From positions 124,001 through 188,000 of the forward strand of contig JAPJQL010000003.1 of assembly GCA_030825115.1 (NCBI GenBank): a stretch of 64,000 nt of DNA, read 5' to 3'. A model generated the notes under the pieces. It searched no databases and was not told the DNA's origin. It was given only the letters and a program-made list of their open reading frames with translations. Below are positions 56,908 to 64,000 of this stretch, in pieces (within the stretch, counting starts at the first letter, position 1; each line of letters starts with the position of its first letter). This DNA comes from Lachnospiraceae bacterium. GTDB taxonomy: Bacteria; Bacillota; Clostridia; Lachnospirales; Lachnospiraceae. A program made the position numbers and the translations under genes.

Positions 56908-57252
56908 CTAAGCAAAGTCATCCTCATGGAATCCAAGACACTTTAAGATATCCTGTCCATTCTCATGTACAATTTTAACCTTTACATAAAATTGAACTCC
57001 ATCAATACATTTCTTAAATTCCCATATATCTCCGGGACGATCAGGATCCAAATCCTGCTTGGGGCCTTTATAATAATCACTTACGGCAAATCCTAAAATC
57101 TCATTCTTCGCATCTGTGATTGTAAGACCATGCTGCGCCAGTGCCTGCATATTTTTTCTTCTTGGAACAAAATCATATTTCCCTGCGGACAGCAGATTCT
57201 TGATTTTAGTAAGATATGCTGCAATGTCCGATGTGCTTGCTTGATTACCCAC
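56908..57252 (-). CDS. MqsR-like toxin (putative mRNA interferase)
   Basis: A 114-residue protein. YLTKIKNLLSAGKYDFVPRR is the N-terminal part, followed by ALAQHGLTITDAKNEIL, LGFAVSDYYKGPKQDLD, GDIWEFKKCIDGVQFYVKVKI and a last strand CLGFHEDDF. The DYYKGP...IWEF...YVKVKI pattern resembles MqsR family ribonucleases, which cleave mRNA. The partner gene downstream has an MqsA-like head, supporting the pairing. The start is a GTG: the frame opens at GTG 57261, but the GTG at 57252 has GGAGG eight bases upstream and is preferred. Toxin activity is inferred from family resemblance. Confidence 0.78.
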   Translation of the reverse strand: MGNQASTSDIAAYLTKIKNLLSAGKYDFVPRRKNMQALAQHGLTITDAKNEILGFAVSDYYKGPKQDLDPDRPGDIWEFKKCIDGVQFYVKVKIVHENGQDILKCLGFHEDDFA

Positions 57253-57263
57253 CCCAGTCACCT

Positions 57264-57303
57264 CCGTGTACTTATATTATACACGGATATACTTATTTGT
57301 CAA
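57264..57303 (-). promoter_or_regulatory. Promoter and operator of the MqsR/Panacea module
   Basis: Minus strand TTGACA (57303-57298), 16 bases, TATAAT (57281-57276). The -10 lies inside the perfect inverted repeat CCGTGTA-N9-TACACGG (57264-57270, 57280-57286), a likely autorepressor site for the HTH antitoxin. Confidence 0.72.
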
Positions 57304-57340
57304 TAAAAATGCGGTCATATGACCGCATTTTTATTGACAA
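57297..57340. terminator. 44-base perfect palindrome, terminator of folD overlapping the toxin promoter
   Basis: Bases 57297-57318 and 57319-57340 are exact reverse complements with centre CATATG. The GC-rich core GCGGTCAT/ATGACCGC is flanked by A- and T-tracts, giving an intrinsic terminator in both directions. One outer end supplies the TTGACA -35 of the toxin promoter. Confidence 0.8.
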
Positions 57341-57342
57341 TC

Positions 57343-58185
57343 TCACTCCCTGCCTCTCCCTGCCGCCAAAACCAGATGCTTCGCCAGCACGGCCGTTGTC
57401 ACCGCGCCGACCCCGCCCGGCACCGGCGTAGCCATCGCCGCACGCTCCTGAATGGAATCATAATCCACATCGCCGCACAATTTTCCGTTCTCATCCACAT
57501 TGATGCCCACATCGATCACGATGGCGTCTTTTCCTACAAACTCCGCATCGATCATCTTTGCCTTCCCTGCGGCAGCCACTAAAATCTCGGCGTTCCGGCA
57601 GGTTCCCGGCAAGTCCGCAGTTCTGGTGTGGCAGATGGTCACCGTGGCATGTTCTTTTACCATGAGCATGGAAAGCGGTCTTCCCACCACCATGCTGCGG
57701 CCGACGATCGTCACCCGCTTCCCTGAGATCGGTATCTCATTCGCTTTCAGTACCTCCACCACGGCTTCGGCCGTACAAGGAGCAAAACCGGTATCATCCC
57801 CCGCAAACACCTTCGCAATATTGGCCGGTGAGATCCCGTCCAGGTCCTTTGCCGGGTCGATCATCTGTTCAATCTCGTTCTCGCAGATATGCTTCGGAAG
57901 CGGACGCAAAAGCAGGATTCCCGTCACATCCGGGTCCTCGTTGATCCGCGCAAACGCCTCCTTAAAATCCCCGTCGCTGATATCTGCCGGAAACACATAA
58001 GACTGCACCCGCAGCCCAAACGCCTCCATCTTCTTCATCGCGCCGCGCTCATAAGACATATCATCCGGCCGCTCTCCCACACGGATGATGGCAAGCTTCG
58101 GCACGAATCCTCCCAGCCCCGCCAATGTCTCCCGGACCTGTTCTTTTATCTTTGCAGAAACTTCTGCTCCTTTTAATGCAATCAT
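57343..58185 (-). CDS. folD: FolD-family methylenetetrahydrofolate dehydrogenase, cyclohydrolase Lys absent
   Basis: A 280-residue NAD(P)-binding folate enzyme interconverting methylene- and methenyl-tetrahydrofolate. The nucleotide fold is clear (ISGKRVTIVGRSMVVGRPLS, then TVTICHTRT) and PVPGGVG closes the active site. In canonical FolD the catalytic Tyr is followed four residues later by an essential Lys (YVxxK). Here Tyr45 is followed by ERGAMKK, with Ala49 at the Lys position. The QLPLP folate loop is also changed to LRPLP. Loss of this Lys abolishes cyclohydrolase in studied relatives. The adjacent fchA gene can supply that step. ATG 58185 with GGAGG upstream is preferred over a TTG at 58197. 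Confidence 0.9.
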   Translation of the reverse strand: MIALKGAEVSAKIKEQVRETLAGLGGFVPKLAIIRVGERPDDMSYERGAMKKMEAFGLRVQSYVFPADISDGDFKEAFARINEDPDVTGILLLRPLPKHICENEIEQMIDPAKDLDGISPANIAKVFAGDDTGFAPCTAEAVVEVLKANEIPISGKRVTIVGRSMVVGRPLSMLMVKEHATVTICHTRTADLPGTCRNAEILVAAAGKAKMIDAEFVGKDAIVIDVGINVDENGKLCGDVDYDSIQERAAMATPVPGGVGAVTTAVLAKHLVLAAGRGRE

Positions 58186-58200
58186 AGTTTCCTCCAATGG

Positions 58201-58836
58201 TTATTTTACTCCTGTCAGCTTCTTAAGGACATTGTCATAAATCTCATCTGCCTTTTGGATGCCGCTCGCCATCAGTTCCTCCGCCCTGCCGTTTAACTCT
58301 CCGGCTTTTTCCCGGTCCTTCATGGATTTTGTATTGATATACACATTCATCACCGCGCCGGTCAGAGCCGTCCTCGCGAACTGGACCGCCACGCCTACAT
58401 CGGAGACAGCCATACGGCTGCCCTTTTTTTCCATCTCCTCCAGCACTTCCATCATACCCACGGCTTTTTCCATGATCTTAAGCGGCACAAGGCTGGCGGC
58501 AAGCAGATTCGCTTCCATCACCCGGTCTTTTTCACACTTCTCTTCTTCTGTCTCCGCAGGCATCCCATAAGCCGCCGCAAGCGGGGCAAATACTTCGGCA
58601 TCCCGGTCGGCAAGTGCGGTCATCTCCATCTGGCAGATATTCAGGGCGCAAAGATATCCCTGCATCTCTTCTTCCACATCTGCATACCGCTTCTTCCCTA
58701 CAGTCAGATTCGCCACCATCTGTCCCAGAGCGGCAGCCAGAGCGCCTCCGAGTGCAGACGCGCCTCCTCCTCCGGGAACTGGGGCTTTGGACGCCAGCAC
58801 GTCCAGATAGTCATAGATTTTCTGTTCTCCTGTCAT
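58201..58836 (-). CDS. fchA: Methenyltetrahydrofolate cyclohydrolase / formimidotetrahydrofolate cyclodeaminase family
   Basis: A 211-residue all-helical FTCD_C-family protein. The start YLDVLASKAPVPGGGGASAL is the signature, with the GGGG turn near the active site, and VANLTVGKKRYADVE and a later AVQFARTALTGAVMNVYINT also fit. Relatives convert formimino-THF to methenyl-THF or hydrolyse methenyl-THF to 10-formyl-THF (FchA of acetogens and purine fermenters). It precedes folD with about 15 bases between stop and start, so the two enzymes are made together. It has a TTTACG/CATAAT promoter. No formyl-THF synthetase is in the window. Confidence 0.9.
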   Translation of the reverse strand: MTGEQKIYDYLDVLASKAPVPGGGGASALGGALAAALGQMVANLTVGKKRYADVEEEMQGYLCALNICQMEMTALADRDAEVFAPLAAAYGMPAETEEEKCEKDRVMEANLLAASLVPLKIMEKAVGMMEVLEEMEKKGSRMAVSDVGVAVQFARTALTGAVMNVYINTKSMKDREKAGELNGRAEELMASGIQKADEIYDNVLKKLTGVK

Positions 58837-58863
58837 TAGTCTGTTCCTCTCTTTCTTCCAACT

Positions 58864-58892
58864 ATTATGGCAGATATTTTCTCATTCGTAAA
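58864..58892 (-). promoter_or_regulatory. Promoter of fchA-folD
   Basis: Minus strand TTTACG (58892-58887) and CATAAT (58869-58864) are spaced by 17 bases. Confidence 0.6.
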
Positions 58893-58921
58893 GTTGATAT
58901 TCTGTCTGCCTTAATAATTCC

Positions 58922-58987
58922 AAAAAACAGGATCAAGTGTCCGGGCACATATCATTCCCAGCTTCTGAACACTTCATCCTGTTTTTC
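58922..58987 (-). terminator. Terminator of the arginine operon
   Basis: Arms AAAAACAGGATCAAGTGT (left, from about 58922) and ACACTTCATCCTGTTTTT (to about 58986) pair with one mismatch and have A/T-tracts outside. It lies just downstream of argD. Confidence 0.8.
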
Positions 58988-58999
58988 TTTGATGATATC

Positions 59000-60205
59000 T
59001 TACTTTCCAACTGCCGTCTCAATCGCCTTTTCCAGCCTCAGCGTCATCTCATCCACATCCGCCTTTTCAATCACAAGCGGCGGAACAAACCGGATGATAT
59101 TGCTCCCGGCGCTGATCAGCACCAGCTTCTGCCCCAACAGGGCTTCTTTCACCACCGCTGCCACCGAAACGGAAAACTCCAGCCCCTGCATCAGCCCTTT
59201 TCCCCGGTGTGCCACAACGCAGTCATAGCGGTCCATGATTCCATCCAGTTTTTCCCACAGATATGCGCCGATTTCCCTCACATGCTGCACAATCTGCCGC
59301 TCCTCAAAGATATCAAATACCTTGGAGGCCGCCGCACATACAAACGGATTGCCGCCGTAAGTCGTCCCGTGGTCTCCCGGCACCATCGCAAACGCCGCCT
59401 TGCCGCAGGCCAGAAACGCGCCAATCGGGACTCCGTTTCCGAGAGCCTTTGCCACCGTCATCACATCCGGCTTCACGCCGTACCCCTGCCACGCAAACAT
59501 CTCGCCGGTGCGTCCCATCCCGCACTGGATCTCATCCAGCATAAGCAGCGCGTCATACTCGTCGCAAAGCTTGCGGACTCCGGCCAGAAATGATTCTTCA
59601 GCAGGATAGATTCCGCCTTCGCCCTGAACGGTCTCCATCAAAACCGCACATGTTTTTTCAGAAAACAGCGCCTTCACGCTGTCCAGATTGTTATACTCCG
59701 CAAATTTGATATTCGGGATCAGCGGGGCAAACGGTTCCTGATAGTGGTCATTTCCCGTCACCGACAAAGCTCCGAGGCTTCTCCCGTGAAACGAATGCTT
59801 CATGGCGATTATCTCGTAGTCCGGCGCCATCCCCTTATTGCAGGCATACCGCTTCGCAATCTTTAACGCCCCTTCCACCGCCTCCGTGCCGCTGTTCGTA
59901 AAAAACACCTTTTCCATCTGAGACGCCTTTAAAAGCTTTTCCCCCGCCTCGATGGCAGGCAGGTTGTAAAACAGATTGGAGGTATGGAGCAATCGGTCTG
60001 CCTGGGCCTTGATCGCCTCATGAAAATCCGGGTCACTGTATCCCAGGCCCATGACGGCAATCCCGGCCCCAAAATCCAGATATTCCTGCCCGTCCGTATC
60101 GTAAAGCTTCACCCCGTCCCCGTGGTCAAAAATGACGGGAAACCGGTTATACGTCTTATAAAGCGCCTGCTCCGCGCGGTCCATATATTCCTCTTTGTTG
60201 ATCAT
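59000..60205 (-). CDS. argD: Acetylornithine aminotransferase
   Basis: A 401-residue class III PLP-dependent aminotransferase that makes N-acetylornithine from N-acetylglutamate semialdehyde. LYDTDGQEYLDFGAGIAV opens the fold, NSGTEAVEGALKIAKRY binds PLP phosphate, LDEIQCGMGRTG carries the PLP Asp, and the Schiff-base Lys is in TVAKALGNGVPIGAF. The length is normal. The ATG at 60205 has AAGGA upstream; a longer frame to 60232 lacks family residues. It is last in the operon argC-GNAT-argJ-argB-argD and is followed by a strong terminator. Confidence 0.94.
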   Translation of the reverse strand: MINKEEYMDRAEQALYKTYNRFPVIFDHGDGVKLYDTDGQEYLDFGAGIAVMGLGYSDPDFHEAIKAQADRLLHTSNLFYNLPAIEAGEKLLKASQMEKVFFTNSGTEAVEGALKIAKRYACNKGMAPDYEIIAMKHSFHGRSLGALSVTGNDHYQEPFAPLIPNIKFAEYNNLDSVKALFSEKTCAVLMETVQGEGGIYPAEESFLAGVRKLCDEYDALLMLDEIQCGMGRTGEMFAWQGYGVKPDVMTVAKALGNGVPIGAFLACGKAAFAMVPGDHGTTYGGNPFVCAAASKVFDIFEERQIVQHVREIGAYLWEKLDGIMDRYDCVVAHRGKGLMQGLEFSVSVAAVVKEALLGQKLVLISAGSNIIRFVPPLVIEKADVDEMTLRLEKAIETAVGK

Positions 60206-60249
60206 GTCCGTTCCTTTCCGTGAATGGTTCACTCTGGCTGTCTCCTGCT

Positions 60250-61152
60250 CTATTCGCCCGGATGATAGAATTTCTCTTCCCCGTTGTCCCGGATCGCCGT
60301 GCCGATTCCTTTGTTTGTAAAGATTTCCAGCAGCAGGCAGTGCGGGATCCGCCCATCCAGGATATGTACCCGGGAAACGCCGCTTTTGATCGCATCGATA
60401 CAGTTTTGCAGCTTCGGAAGCATTCCTCCGCCCAAAGAGCCGCTGGATACAAAGTCCTGTGCCTCCTGTACGGTCATCTCGGAAATCAGGGAGTCCTTAT
60501 CCTCAAAATCCCGGTACACCCCCTCCACATCCGTCAAAAATGCCAGCTTCTCCGCCTGCACTGCCGTGGCGATCGCACAGGCTGCGTCATCGGCGTTGAT
60601 ATTGTAGCTCAGGAAATTCTCATCAAACCCGATCGGACAGATGATCGGCAGGAAATCCTGATCCAACAGGTCATAGATCAGCTTCGGATCGACGCTTTTA
60701 ATCTCTCCGACATACCCGATATCCGCACCCTTGGAATACTTCTTCTCACACTTCAGCATCATGCCGTCCTTGCCGCTGATGCCGACCGCCTTGATGCCCA
60801 GCTCATTGACCAGCTGTACCAGGCTTTTATTGACTTTATTCAAAACCATCTCTGCGATTTCCATCGTCGGCTCATCCGTTACGCGAAGCCCGTTTACAAA
60901 CTGCGGCTCCATTCCGACCTTTCCAACCCACCGGCTGATCTCCTTGCCGCCGCCATGTACGATGATGGGCTTAAATCCCACCAGCTTTAACAGCACTACG
61001 TCCTGAATCACGTGATGCTTTAACTCCTCATCCACCATCGCGCTGCCGCCGTATTTCACGACGATGATCTTGCGGTTGAACCGCTGGATGTAAGGAAGCG
61101 CCTCGATCAGCACCTCCGCTTTCTGCATGACATTCATATCCATTTCCATCAT
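60250..61152 (-). CDS. argB: Acetylglutamate kinase
   Basis: A 300-residue amino acid kinase phosphorylating N-acetylglutamate, the second step of arginine synthesis. KIIVVKYGGSAM is the ATP-side glycine loop, VHGGGKEIS binds substrate, and INADDAACAIATAV and LTDVEGVY follow. The extended N-terminal helix (about 1-22, MNVMQKAEVLIEALPYIQRF) and the GLRVTDEPTMEI segment are features of the arginine-sensitive, hexameric type, so feedback inhibition by arginine is likely. AAGGGGAG precedes a double ATG. It lies between argJ and argD with short gaps. Confidence 0.95.
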   Translation of the reverse strand: MMEMDMNVMQKAEVLIEALPYIQRFNRKIIVVKYGGSAMVDEELKHHVIQDVVLLKLVGFKPIIVHGGGKEISRWVGKVGMEPQFVNGLRVTDEPTMEIAEMVLNKVNKSLVQLVNELGIKAVGISGKDGMMLKCEKKYSKGADIGYVGEIKSVDPKLIYDLLDQDFLPIICPIGFDENFLSYNINADDAACAIATAVQAEKLAFLTDVEGVYRDFEDKDSLISEMTVQEAQDFVSSGSLGGGMLPKLQNCIDAIKSGVSRVHILDGRIPHCLLLEIFTNKGIGTAIRDNGEEKFYHPGE

Positions 61153-61196
61153 CTTATTCTCCCCTTTTTATCCCTCTGTGACGTGGCAGATTCCTG

Positions 61197-62432
61197 TTAA
61201 GAACGGTAATCCGCATTGATTTTCACATAATCAAAGGTCAGGTCACAGCCCCACGCCGTAGCGCTTGCCGTCCCCATCTTAATGTCTGCAACCGCAGTGA
61301 CCTCCGGCTCAGACAGGATTTTTGTGGCCTCTTCCTCACTGTAATCCGTCGCCACCCCGTCTTTTATGATCTGCAGCCTGCCCGCCGCGCTCTCAAAATA
61401 CAGATCTACCTTTTCCGGGTCAAACTGCGCGCCGGAATATCCCATTGCACAGAGGATCCTGCCCCAGTTGGCATCGTGTCCAAAGATTGCAGCCTTTGTC
61501 AGGCTGGAGGTGATTACAGACTTTGACAGGGTAACTGCCTGGTCCTTGCTCTCGGCGCCCACTACCTTCACCTCAAACAGCGCCGTACATCCTTCTCCGT
61601 CCCCCGCCATTTTCTTCGCCAGGGTTTCGTTTACAAGGTTCAGCGCCCTGCAGAATGTCCGGTAATCTTCATCCTTCTCTGTGATCTCGGCATTTCCTGC
61701 CATACCGTTTGCCAGAAGGAGCACGGTGTCATTGGTGGAGGTATCTCCGTCTACCGATATCATATTGTAGGTATCCTTCACATCCTCGCGAAGCGCCTCA
61801 GTAAGCAGTTCTTTGGAAATCGCGATATCCGTTGTCACAAACCCCAGCATCGTGCACATATTCGGATGGATCATGCCGGAGCCTTTGCACATCCCGCCGA
61901 CTGTTACCACTTTGCCGCCAATCTCAAACTGAACGGCTGCCTCCTTCTTTTTCGTATCGGTCGTCATGATGGCCTGGGCCGCCGCCGTGCCGCTCTCAAG
62001 GCTGCCGTCCAGCATCGGGGCCATCGTGCGGATTCCGGCCTCCAGCTTCTCCATCGGAAGCTGCATCCCGATCACTCCGGTGGATGCCACCAGCACTGCA
62101 TCTTCCGGGATATTCAGCGCCTCTGCCGCTGCCTCTGCGGTCGCCCTGCAGTAACCGTAGCCCTCTGCCCCGGTACAGGCGTTGGCGATTCCGGCATTGA
62201 CCACCACAGCCTGTGCATAATCCGAATGGGCCACGATCTCCTGATCCCATTTGACCGGCGCAGCCTTCACTACATTGGTCGTAAATGTACCTGCCGCCCT
62301 GCAAGGCGTCTCACTGTATACCAGCGCCATATCCTTCCTGTCCCTGTACTTGATTCCGGCCGCTGTCGATGCGGTCTGAAAGCCTTTTGCCGCGGTCACG
62401 CCGCCCTTTATGATCGTTATCTGGCTGCTCAT
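61197..62432 (-). CDS. argJ: Glutamate N-acetyltransferase / ornithine acetyltransferase
   Basis: A 411-residue ArgJ, an N-terminal-nucleophile enzyme that self-cleaves before Thr and transfers acetyl from acetylornithine to glutamate (recycling pathway). The cleavage region GSGMIHPNMCTMLGFVTTD is present, where many ArgJ have ATML; the Thr is kept. The oxyanion motif GGVTAAKGF and the C-terminal FGHDANWGRI are typical. Whether it also uses acetyl-CoA (bifunctional) cannot be read from sequence. Start 62432 has AGGAGG six bases upstream; ATG 62450 would bury that site. Confidence 0.94.
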   Translation of the reverse strand: MSSQITIIKGGVTAAKGFQTASTAAGIKYRDRKDMALVYSETPCRAAGTFTTNVVKAAPVKWDQEIVAHSDYAQAVVVNAGIANACTGAEGYGYCRATAEAAAEALNIPEDAVLVASTGVIGMQLPMEKLEAGIRTMAPMLDGSLESGTAAAQAIMTTDTKKKEAAVQFEIGGKVVTVGGMCKGSGMIHPNMCTMLGFVTTDIAISKELLTEALREDVKDTYNMISVDGDTSTNDTVLLLANGMAGNAEITEKDEDYRTFCRALNLVNETLAKKMAGDGEGCTALFEVKVVGAESKDQAVTLSKSVITSSLTKAAIFGHDANWGRILCAMGYSGAQFDPEKVDLYFESAAGRLQIIKDGVATDYSEEEATKILSEPEVTAVADIKMGTASATAWGCDLTFDYVKINADYRS

Positions 62433-62446
62433 CTGCGTCCTCCTGC

Positions 62447-62911
62447 TCATTTGATAAATTCTGTGATATTTTCTTCGTTCAGCGTAAAATCATAATAATT
62501 CAAATCCTGCCGCTCAGTCCAGCCGACATTGCGCCAGAACGCATTCCCTGCCTCGTTGCTCTTAAAAGCGATCAGGCTGACTTTGTTGATTCCCTCCGCC
62601 CTGAGCGCCTGCATGGCAAACTGGGCCATCCTGTCGCCGATCCCATGCTTTCTGTAATCCTCCGCCACGCATACGTGGTAAAAACATCCTCTTCTCCCGT
62701 CATGGCCGCAGAGGATCGCGCCCACCACCCGGCCGTTCTGCTCCGCCACCACGCTGGTCGTCGGATTCCGCCTCAAGAAACGTTCCACGCCCTCTCTGGA
62801 ATCGTCCAGCGAGCGGATTCCAAATCCCCGGATACTCGTCCACAGGGCATATACTTTATCATAATCGTCTATGGTCATCTCCCTGACGATGATACTCATG
62901 GTTCCTGCCAT
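62447..62911 (-). CDS. GNAT acetyltransferase inside the arginine operon
   Basis: A 154-residue GNAT domain. The fold is clear: IIVREMTIDDYDKVYALW at the start, the acetyl-CoA loop in VAEDYRKHGIGDRMAQFA (R-x-x-G-I-G), and NEAGNAFWRNVGWTERQD near the end. It lies 28 bases after argC and 14 before argJ. Because of the context it could be a short ArgA-like N-acetylglutamate synthase that primes the cycle, or a modifier of another amine. Sequence alone does not decide. An ATG at 62899 (fifth residue) is an alternative start. Confidence 0.85.
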   Translation of the reverse strand: MAGTMSIIVREMTIDDYDKVYALWTSIRGFGIRSLDDSREGVERFLRRNPTTSVVAEQNGRVVGAILCGHDGRRGCFYHVCVAEDYRKHGIGDRMAQFAMQALRAEGINKVSLIAFKSNEAGNAFWRNVGWTERQDLNYYDFTLNEENITEFIK

Positions 62912-62939
62912 CTTGCTTCCGTTCCTCTCCTGTTTTCTT

Positions 62940-63980
62940 CTATGGGAACAGCGGAATCTGTTTCAATCCTGTGTTTTCCGGAAGTCCAAACATCAGGTTC
63001 ATATTCTGCATCGCCTGTCCGGCGGCTCCCTTCACCACATTGTCAATCGCCCCCATCATGACGATCCGATTCGTCCTCGGGTCGATCTGGAACGCCACAT
63101 CGGCAAAGTTGCTTCCCTCCACCCAGCGGGTCTGCGGCACCATCCCCTCCGGAAGCACGCGTACAAAATATTCATCCTGATAATACCGGTCATAAACAGC
63201 TTTCACTTCTTCATATGTAACCTCTTTTGTAAGCGTTGCATAAGACGTCACCAGAATCCCCCTGTTCATCGGAATCAGATGGGGAGTAAAGCTGATCGTC
63301 ACCGGTTTCCCCGCCGCATAAGACAGCTGTTCTTCAATCTCCGGCGTATGCCTGTGATTTCCCACACCATAGGGCTTGATCGTCTCATTTACTTCGCAGT
63401 AAAGGCTGGGTACCTTTGCACTCCTTCCTGCTCCCGACGTCCCTGACTTGGCGTCGATGATGATCGTCTCCGTATCGATCAGCCCTTCCTTCACCATCGG
63501 ATACAGCGTAAGGAACGAACAGGTCGGATAGCATCCCGGATTCGCGATCAGCCTTGCCTTTTCAACCTTTTCCCGGTTCACCTCCGGCAGTCCATATACC
63601 GCTTCCTCTATGAACAGCGGAGTCGGGTGCTTGATCTTGTACCATGCCTCGTAGGTGTCCACGTCTTTGATGCGGAAGTCCGCACTCAGATCGATAATCT
63701 TTGTCCTGGAAAGAATCTCCTCCGTCACCTGAGAAGCACAAAATCCCTGGGGCGTCGCCGTAAAAATCACATCTGCCATTTCTGCCAGCTTCCCCATATC
63801 GTCGTCCTTACATGGTTCGTGGACCAGATGCGCTACATTTCTATATATAGAAGCAAAATCTTCGCCTACAAAGCTTCTGGAACCGTACCACACAATCTCC
63901 ACATCATCTCTCTGCAGCATCAGGCGGACCAGTTCCGCCCCCGCATACCCGGTTGCTCCGATAATCCCGACTTTAATCAT
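62940..63980 (-). CDS. argC: N-acetyl-gamma-glutamyl-phosphate reductase
   Basis: A 346-residue NADPH-dependent reductase, the third step of arginine synthesis. MIKVGIIGATGYAGAELVRLM is the Rossmann start (MIKVGIIG onward), the catalytic Cys is in LIANPGCYPTCSFL, and the substrate motif KSGTSGAGRSAK follows. HTPEIEEQL and LIPMNRGIL are also conserved. Start 63980 is preferred because GAGG lies nine bases upstream and the family begins MIKVG; 63986 is possible. It is the first visible gene of the arginine operon, and the promoter and any ArgR site lie at or beyond the window end. Confidence 0.95.
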   Translation of the reverse strand: MIKVGIIGATGYAGAELVRLMLQRDDVEIVWYGSRSFVGEDFASIYRNVAHLVHEPCKDDDMGKLAEMADVIFTATPQGFCASQVTEEILSRTKIIDLSADFRIKDVDTYEAWYKIKHPTPLFIEEAVYGLPEVNREKVEKARLIANPGCYPTCSFLTLYPMVKEGLIDTETIIIDAKSGTSGAGRSAKVPSLYCEVNETIKPYGVGNHRHTPEIEEQLSYAAGKPVTISFTPHLIPMNRGILVTSYATLTKEVTYEEVKAVYDRYYQDEYFVRVLPEGMVPQTRWVEGSNFADVAFQIDPRTNRIVMMGAIDNVVKGAAGQAMQNMNLMFGLPENTGLKQIPLFP

Positions 63981-64000
63981 ATTCATTTTCCTCTCATAAA

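Overview
The window looks like a chromosomal segment of a Gram-positive anaerobe of the class Clostridia, most likely Lachnospiraceae-like. The reasons are strong GGAGG ribosome sites, a clostridial three-domain flavodiiron protein, a Glu111-type (acetyl-CoA) MetA, a type IV pilus system with no secretin or outer-membrane parts, an Lsa-like ABC-F protein, and a FolD/FchA folate pair. Most genes are moderately GC-rich. Both toxin-antitoxin modules and parts of some pilin genes are clearly AT-richer.

Layout. 1-1.1 kb: end of an osmoprotectant ABC transporter (ATPase tail and binding lipoprotein). 1.1-4.4 kb: Maf and a fused NADH-dependent oxygen-reducing flavodiiron protein. 4.4-9.3 kb (minus): the tightly packed queA-rluF-ligA-metA cluster. 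9.3-12 kb: a membrane protein, tRNA-Arg(CCG), a HAD phosphatase, a small rubredoxin behind a promoter with a Fur-like box, and a lone NuoE-like protein. 12-21.3 kb: uvrA under a LexA-type box, an acyltransferase, tag-ftsH, and a polar amino acid ABC transporter. 21.4-29.5 kb: a membrane diguanylate cyclase, housekeeping enzymes (HAD, EamA, endonuclease IV, LUD protein, CMP-kinase-like, GNAT, radical SAM), and an Lsa-like ABC-F gene behind a long attenuator with a two-codon leader ORF. 29.6-31 kb: HicAB and a flavodoxin-like oxidoreductase.

31-54.5 kb (minus) is a complete Gram-positive type IV pilus locus: two pilins, a small membrane protein, prepilin peptidase, PilC, a PilM-PilN fusion, PilO-like, PilB, PilT, then a set of prepilin-signal proteins headed by a 3,913-residue giant. 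The giant has a normal class III prepilin N-terminus followed by about 38 GLUG-like repeats, a discoidin-like segment and many beta-rich modules. It is the best candidate here for an undescribed system: a pilus-borne giant adhesin. PilB carries tandem MshEN motifs, so c-di-GMP probably controls extension, and a cyclase with an intact active site lies 20-30 kb away.

54.6-64 kb: an M20 peptidase divergent from the pilus locus, an MqsR-like toxin with a Panacea-domain antitoxin, folD-fchA (FolD lacks its catalytic lysine), and the arginine operon argC-GNAT-argJ-argB-argD. No CRISPR array, insertion sequence, rRNA or phage genes were seen.
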